Assembly (NCBI GenBank): GCA_043749975.1
Contig: JAYVCL010000181.1
Span: 1-17,378, forward strand
Origin: JANYJJ01 sp043749975
GTDB taxonomy: Bacteria > Pseudomonadota > Gammaproteobacteria > Burkholderiales > Burkholderiaceae_C
DNA: 17,378 nt
Reading direction: 5' to 3'
The stretch's first letter is position 1. Each line of letters opens with the position of its first letter. Of this stretch, positions 15,207 to 17,378 are shown one piece after another. The notes below the pieces were generated by a model, which was given only the letters and a program-made list of their open reading frames with translations, did not search any database and was not told the origin of the DNA. The position numbers were made by a program, and so were the translations under genes.

Positions 15207-16112
15207 TCACAGTTCCAGCGCCTCGCGCTGCAGGGTGTGGTTTTGCCCGCCCCGGCAGGCGATCTTGAGTGCGCCGACGCGGTTGCCCAGCGCCACGCAA
15301 CGCTCCAGCGGCCAGCCCAGTTCCAGCCCGTAGAGCAGCGCACCGCGAAACGCGTCGCCACAGCCGGTGGGGTCGAGCACCTCGGCGGCCTGCACCCCCG
15401 GCACGTGGGTGCGAACGCCTTGCTGCCACAGCTCGCAGCCTTCGGCGCCGAGCGTGACGACGACGCCCCTGAGATTCGAGCGCGACAGCGCCTGCAGGCT
15501 GTGACCGGTGCGCTCGCACAGCATGCGGGCCTCGTAGTCGTTCACCGCCACCCAGGTGGCTTGCTGGATGAAGGTGTTCAGTTCGTCGCCATTGAACATC
15601 GGCAAGCCCTGGCCCGGATCGAAGATGAACGGCACCCCTGCGGCCGACAACTGCGCCGCGTGCACGATCATCGCGTCGCGACCGTCGGGGGCGATGATCG
15701 CGATCTTCAGCTCCGCCAGCGCCGGCACCGGCGTCAGGTGCGCCGACTGCATGGCGCCGGGGTGGAACGCGGTGATCTGGTTGTTGTCGGCGTCGGTGAT
15801 GATGATGGCCTGTGCGGTGTAGCTGTTGTCGACCACGCGCACGTGCTCGGTGCTGCAACCCCACGACTGAAGGCGCGCCAGGTAGTCGCTGCCGTCATTG
15901 CCCAGCGCGGCCATCACGAGGCCGCGTCCGCCCAACTGGCTGAGTGTGTAGGCGATGTTGCCGGCACAGCCGCCATATTCACGGCGCAGCGTGGGCACCA
16001 GAAAAGACACGTTCAAGATGTGCACTTGCTCCGGCAATATCTGCTCCTTGAAGCGGCCGGGGAACAGGGTGATGGTGTCAAACGCGAGTGACCCGCAAAT
16101 CAGTGCCGACAT
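15207..16112 (-). CDS. PfkB-family carbohydrate/nucleoside kinase
   Basis: The 301-residue protein has both PfkB signatures. GGCAGNIAYTLSQLGG (47-62) is signature 1, which shapes the sugar site. DPTGCGDAFRGALLYG (247-262) is signature 2, with the anion-hole glycines and catalytic Asp253. The N-terminus (ICGSLAFDTITLFPGRF) resembles the adenosine-kinase-like branch often found beside DUF3426 genes in Burkholderiales. It should phosphorylate a sugar or nucleoside with ATP in the cytoplasm; the substrate cannot be told. ATG 16112 has a GGAG Shine-Dalgarno 6-7 nt upstream and starts at the conserved strand, whereas the in-frame ATG at 16208 would add 32 unlikely residues. Confidence 0.9.
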   Translation of the reverse strand: MSALICGSLAFDTITLFPGRFKEQILPEQVHILNVSFLVPTLRREYGGCAGNIAYTLSQLGGRGLVMAALGNDGSDYLARLQSWGCSTEHVRVVDNSYTAQAIIITDADNNQITAFHPGAMQSAHLTPVPALAELKIAIIAPDGRDAMIVHAAQLSAAGVPFIFDPGQGLPMFNGDELNTFIQQATWVAVNDYEARMLCERTGHSLQALSRSNLRGVVVTLGAEGCELWQQGVRTHVPGVQAAEVLDPTGCGDAFRGALLYGLELGWPLERCVALGNRVGALKIACRGGQNHTLQREALEL

Positions 16113-16211
16113 GGGCGCTCCGGTGGTTGAAAAAAATGGGGGACAGGCTGTGGGCGCGCTGTCGAAGGCGCGTCGCATCAGCGTGGATTGTGGGTGGTCT
16201 GTGGTCACAGC

Positions 16212-17282
16212 TCAGGGGTAGAACACCTCGACCGTGTAGCCGGTGACGCGGTCGCTGCCCGCAGACAGCATCAGTTGAAGGGTCGTGTCGCTGCCGGCGG
16301 CCAGCGCCAGCGAGGCGGCGCGAAAGTCGCTGGGGGCGAGTGCCTTGCGTGCCACCAGTTGGCCCGCGGCGTCGGTCAGGCTCAGGTCGACCGATGGCAG
16401 CGCGACGGGCACCGCTCCCCGGTTGCGCAGCGTGACCGACAACTTGAACGCATCCGATCCGGCAGCGCCGTGGGTCAGCGATGTGCTTTCGACCGTGATG
16501 TCGTCAACCCGGCGCGGCAGTTCGATGCGGCAGTTCACCCAGCCGCACCATGTGGTCAGCGCGGGGCGGGCTGCAGGCCAGCGCACCGCCATCAGGTCGC
16601 GATGGTGATGCATCGCCTGCACGGCCAGCACCGCGCTCAGCAGCAGCGCTGCCGAAGCGAGTGCAAGCCGTGCGCGCGGCTGTTGCCAGCGCTGCGCCTG
16701 CGCTGCGCGGGTGAGGAAATCGGGCGCTGGCGTGTCGATTTGCGTGTCGGTCTGCGCATCGGCTTGCACTTCGGCAGGTGTGTCGGCGTGCACTTCGGCC
16801 TGTGCATCTGCGTACACATCCGCGTGCACATCGGCCTGCATGTCCAACGCCGCAGCCGGCATGTCCGGGCTGTCTTCAGAGGCGTCCAGCATCGGGCCGT
16901 CGTGCAGCAGGTCGCTGTTGAACGGGGCGTCGGGGAACTCGTTGCGCTCGCGCAGGTGCGCCAGCCAGGCGGGCGTGGCGTGGTCGGTTTCGGTGTCGGT
17001 GTCGGTGGCGGTGGCGGTTTCGGCCGGGAAAAGTGGCTCGTCGACCGTCTCGACTGCGGAGCCGGTCAGCGCAGCTTCGGGCTCGACCGTGGCTGCGGCT
17101 GACGCGCCTGGCACGGCCGACCAGTCTGGTGGCGCGTCGCGTTCGAGGTCGAACAGGCCGTCCATCGCGTTGAACACTTCGTCGCAGCGGCCACAGCGAA
17201 CCCAGCCTTCCGAGACTTTCAATTGATCCTGCACGACACGAAACAGCGTGCCGCAAGCGGTGCAACGGGTGGCCAGACTCAT
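16212..17282 (-). CDS. Zinc-ribbon and DUF3426 membrane protein with acidic repeat linker
   Basis: The 356-residue protein starts with an MJ0042-type zinc ribbon: Cys7-x2-Cys10 and Cys30-x2-Cys33 with GWVRCGRCDEVFNA between and after. A long acidic Ala/Asp/Glu/Thr linker follows. It contains a T/A/E/D dipeptide run and nine tetrapeptides of the pattern A-D/E-x-x. One membrane helix (LALASAALLLSAVLAVQAM) comes next, then the DUF3426 domain with CGWVNCRIELPRRVDD and SVTLRNRGAVPVALP. The zinc ribbon probably faces the cytoplasm and the C-terminal domain the periplasm; no function is established to my knowledge. It lies 33 bp after a probable prmA, a common Burkholderiales arrangement, and upstream of the kinase gene. 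Confidence 0.88.
   Translation of the reverse strand: MSLATRCTACGTLFRVVQDQLKVSEGWVRCGRCDEVFNAMDGLFDLERDAPPDWSAVPGASAAATVEPEAALTGSAVETVDEPLFPAETATATDTDTETDHATPAWLAHLRERNEFPDAPFNSDLLHDGPMLDASEDSPDMPAAALDMQADVHADVYADAQAEVHADTPAEVQADAQTDTQIDTPAPDFLTRAAQAQRWQQPRARLALASAALLLSAVLAVQAMHHHRDLMAVRWPAARPALTTWCGWVNCRIELPRRVDDITVESTSLTHGAAGSDAFKLSVTLRNRGAVPVALPSVDLSLTDAAGQLVARKALAPSDFRAASLALAAGSDTTLQLMLSAGSDRVTGYTVEVFYP
16731..16838 (-). repeat. 12-bp tandem repeat encoding acidic tetrapeptides
   Basis: Nine imperfect 12-bp units within the DUF3426 gene encode tetrapeptides such as ADVH, ADVY, ADAQ, AEVH, ADTP, AEVQ, ADAQ, TDTQ and IDTP. The period keeps the reading frame, so unit gain or loss would change only linker length. 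A shorter 6-bp repeat encoding TATATDTDTETD lies at about 16983-17022 in the same linker. Confidence 0.7.
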
Positions 17283-17315
17283 TGCAGAATCATCCCACGC
17301 TGACCCGGCGAAGCG

Positions 17316-17378
17316 TCATGTCGCGAAGCGTGCCGTCATCAGGATCCAGCCGTCTTCCTGGTCGCTGACTTCGAGCGC
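17316..17378 (-). CDS. prmA: C-terminal end of a probable ribosomal protein L11 methyltransferase
   Basis: Only the last 20 codons and the stop are inside the window. The peptide ALEVSDQEDGWILMTARFAT fits the C-terminal end of betaproteobacterial PrmA, where an E/DxGWxLM/LTxR strand closes the methyltransferase domain. The neighbour supports this, because prmA is often directly upstream of a zinc-ribbon/DUF3426 gene in Burkholderiales. The stretch is short, so the assignment is tentative. Confidence 0.5.
   Translation of the reverse strand, partial: ALEVSDQEDGWILMTARFAT

Noticed and set aside
16113..16208. Longer PfkB kinase starting at ATG 16208
   Set aside because: The extra 32 residues do not resemble the family, while ATG 16112 has a well-placed GGAG and begins at the conserved first strand.
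1..17378. CRISPR array, insertion sequence, tRNA/rRNA gene or phage island
   Set aside because: No regularly spaced repeats, transposase or integrase motifs, terminal inverted repeats or RNA-gene sequence were recognised on either strand.

Overview
The window is GC-rich and gene-dense, with the strong G/C third-position bias and gene content of a betaproteobacterium. The right-hand gene order (prmA-like end, zinc-ribbon/DUF3426 gene, PfkB-type kinase) and the exosortase-A-type hydrolases point to Burkholderiales, perhaps near Rubrivivax, Leptothrix or Ideonella. This placement comes from family knowledge, not from a database search.

Region 1 (1-811): the left edge holds the N-terminal part of a minus-strand multi-spanning membrane protein. 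A gene-poor divergent spacer of up to about 460 bp follows.

Region 2 (812-7692, all plus strand): a surface-polysaccharide operon. In order it carries a two-domain alpha/beta hydrolase that fuses the two exosortase-A-associated hydrolases, a class I methyltransferase, a second degenerate methyltransferase-like protein, an APH/choline-kinase-fold phosphotransferase, a Wzx-type flippase and a GNAT-fold protein. Spacings after the methyltransferase are short or overlapping. A polysaccharide deacetylase follows at 7806-8804 after a 113-bp gap.

Region 3 (8824-13469): an acyl-carrier-protein-centred module. A minus-strand hotdog (MaoC)-SDR fusion is divergent from a plus-strand FkbH-like HAD protein. 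The FkbH gene overlaps an acyl carrier protein gene by 4 nt, which overlaps an AAC(3)-family N-acyltransferase gene by 4 nt. I infer that a short hydroxyacyl (possibly glyceryl-derived) group is built on the carrier protein, processed by the hotdog/SDR enzyme and passed to an amino sugar of the exported glycan.

Region 4 (13503-14609, minus): an integral-membrane acyltransferase-3 (OafA-like) gene that probably adds O-acyl groups to the same glycan.

Region 5 (14793-17378, minus): a housekeeping-like block with a small membrane-anchored coiled-coil protein, a PfkB-family kinase, a zinc-ribbon/DUF3426 membrane protein with an internal tandem repeat, and the last 20 codons of a gene that is probably prmA.

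No rRNA, tRNA, CRISPR array, insertion sequence or transposase was recognised. No glycosyltransferase and no exosortase lies inside the window, so the glycan backbone genes must be elsewhere, probably beyond the left edge.
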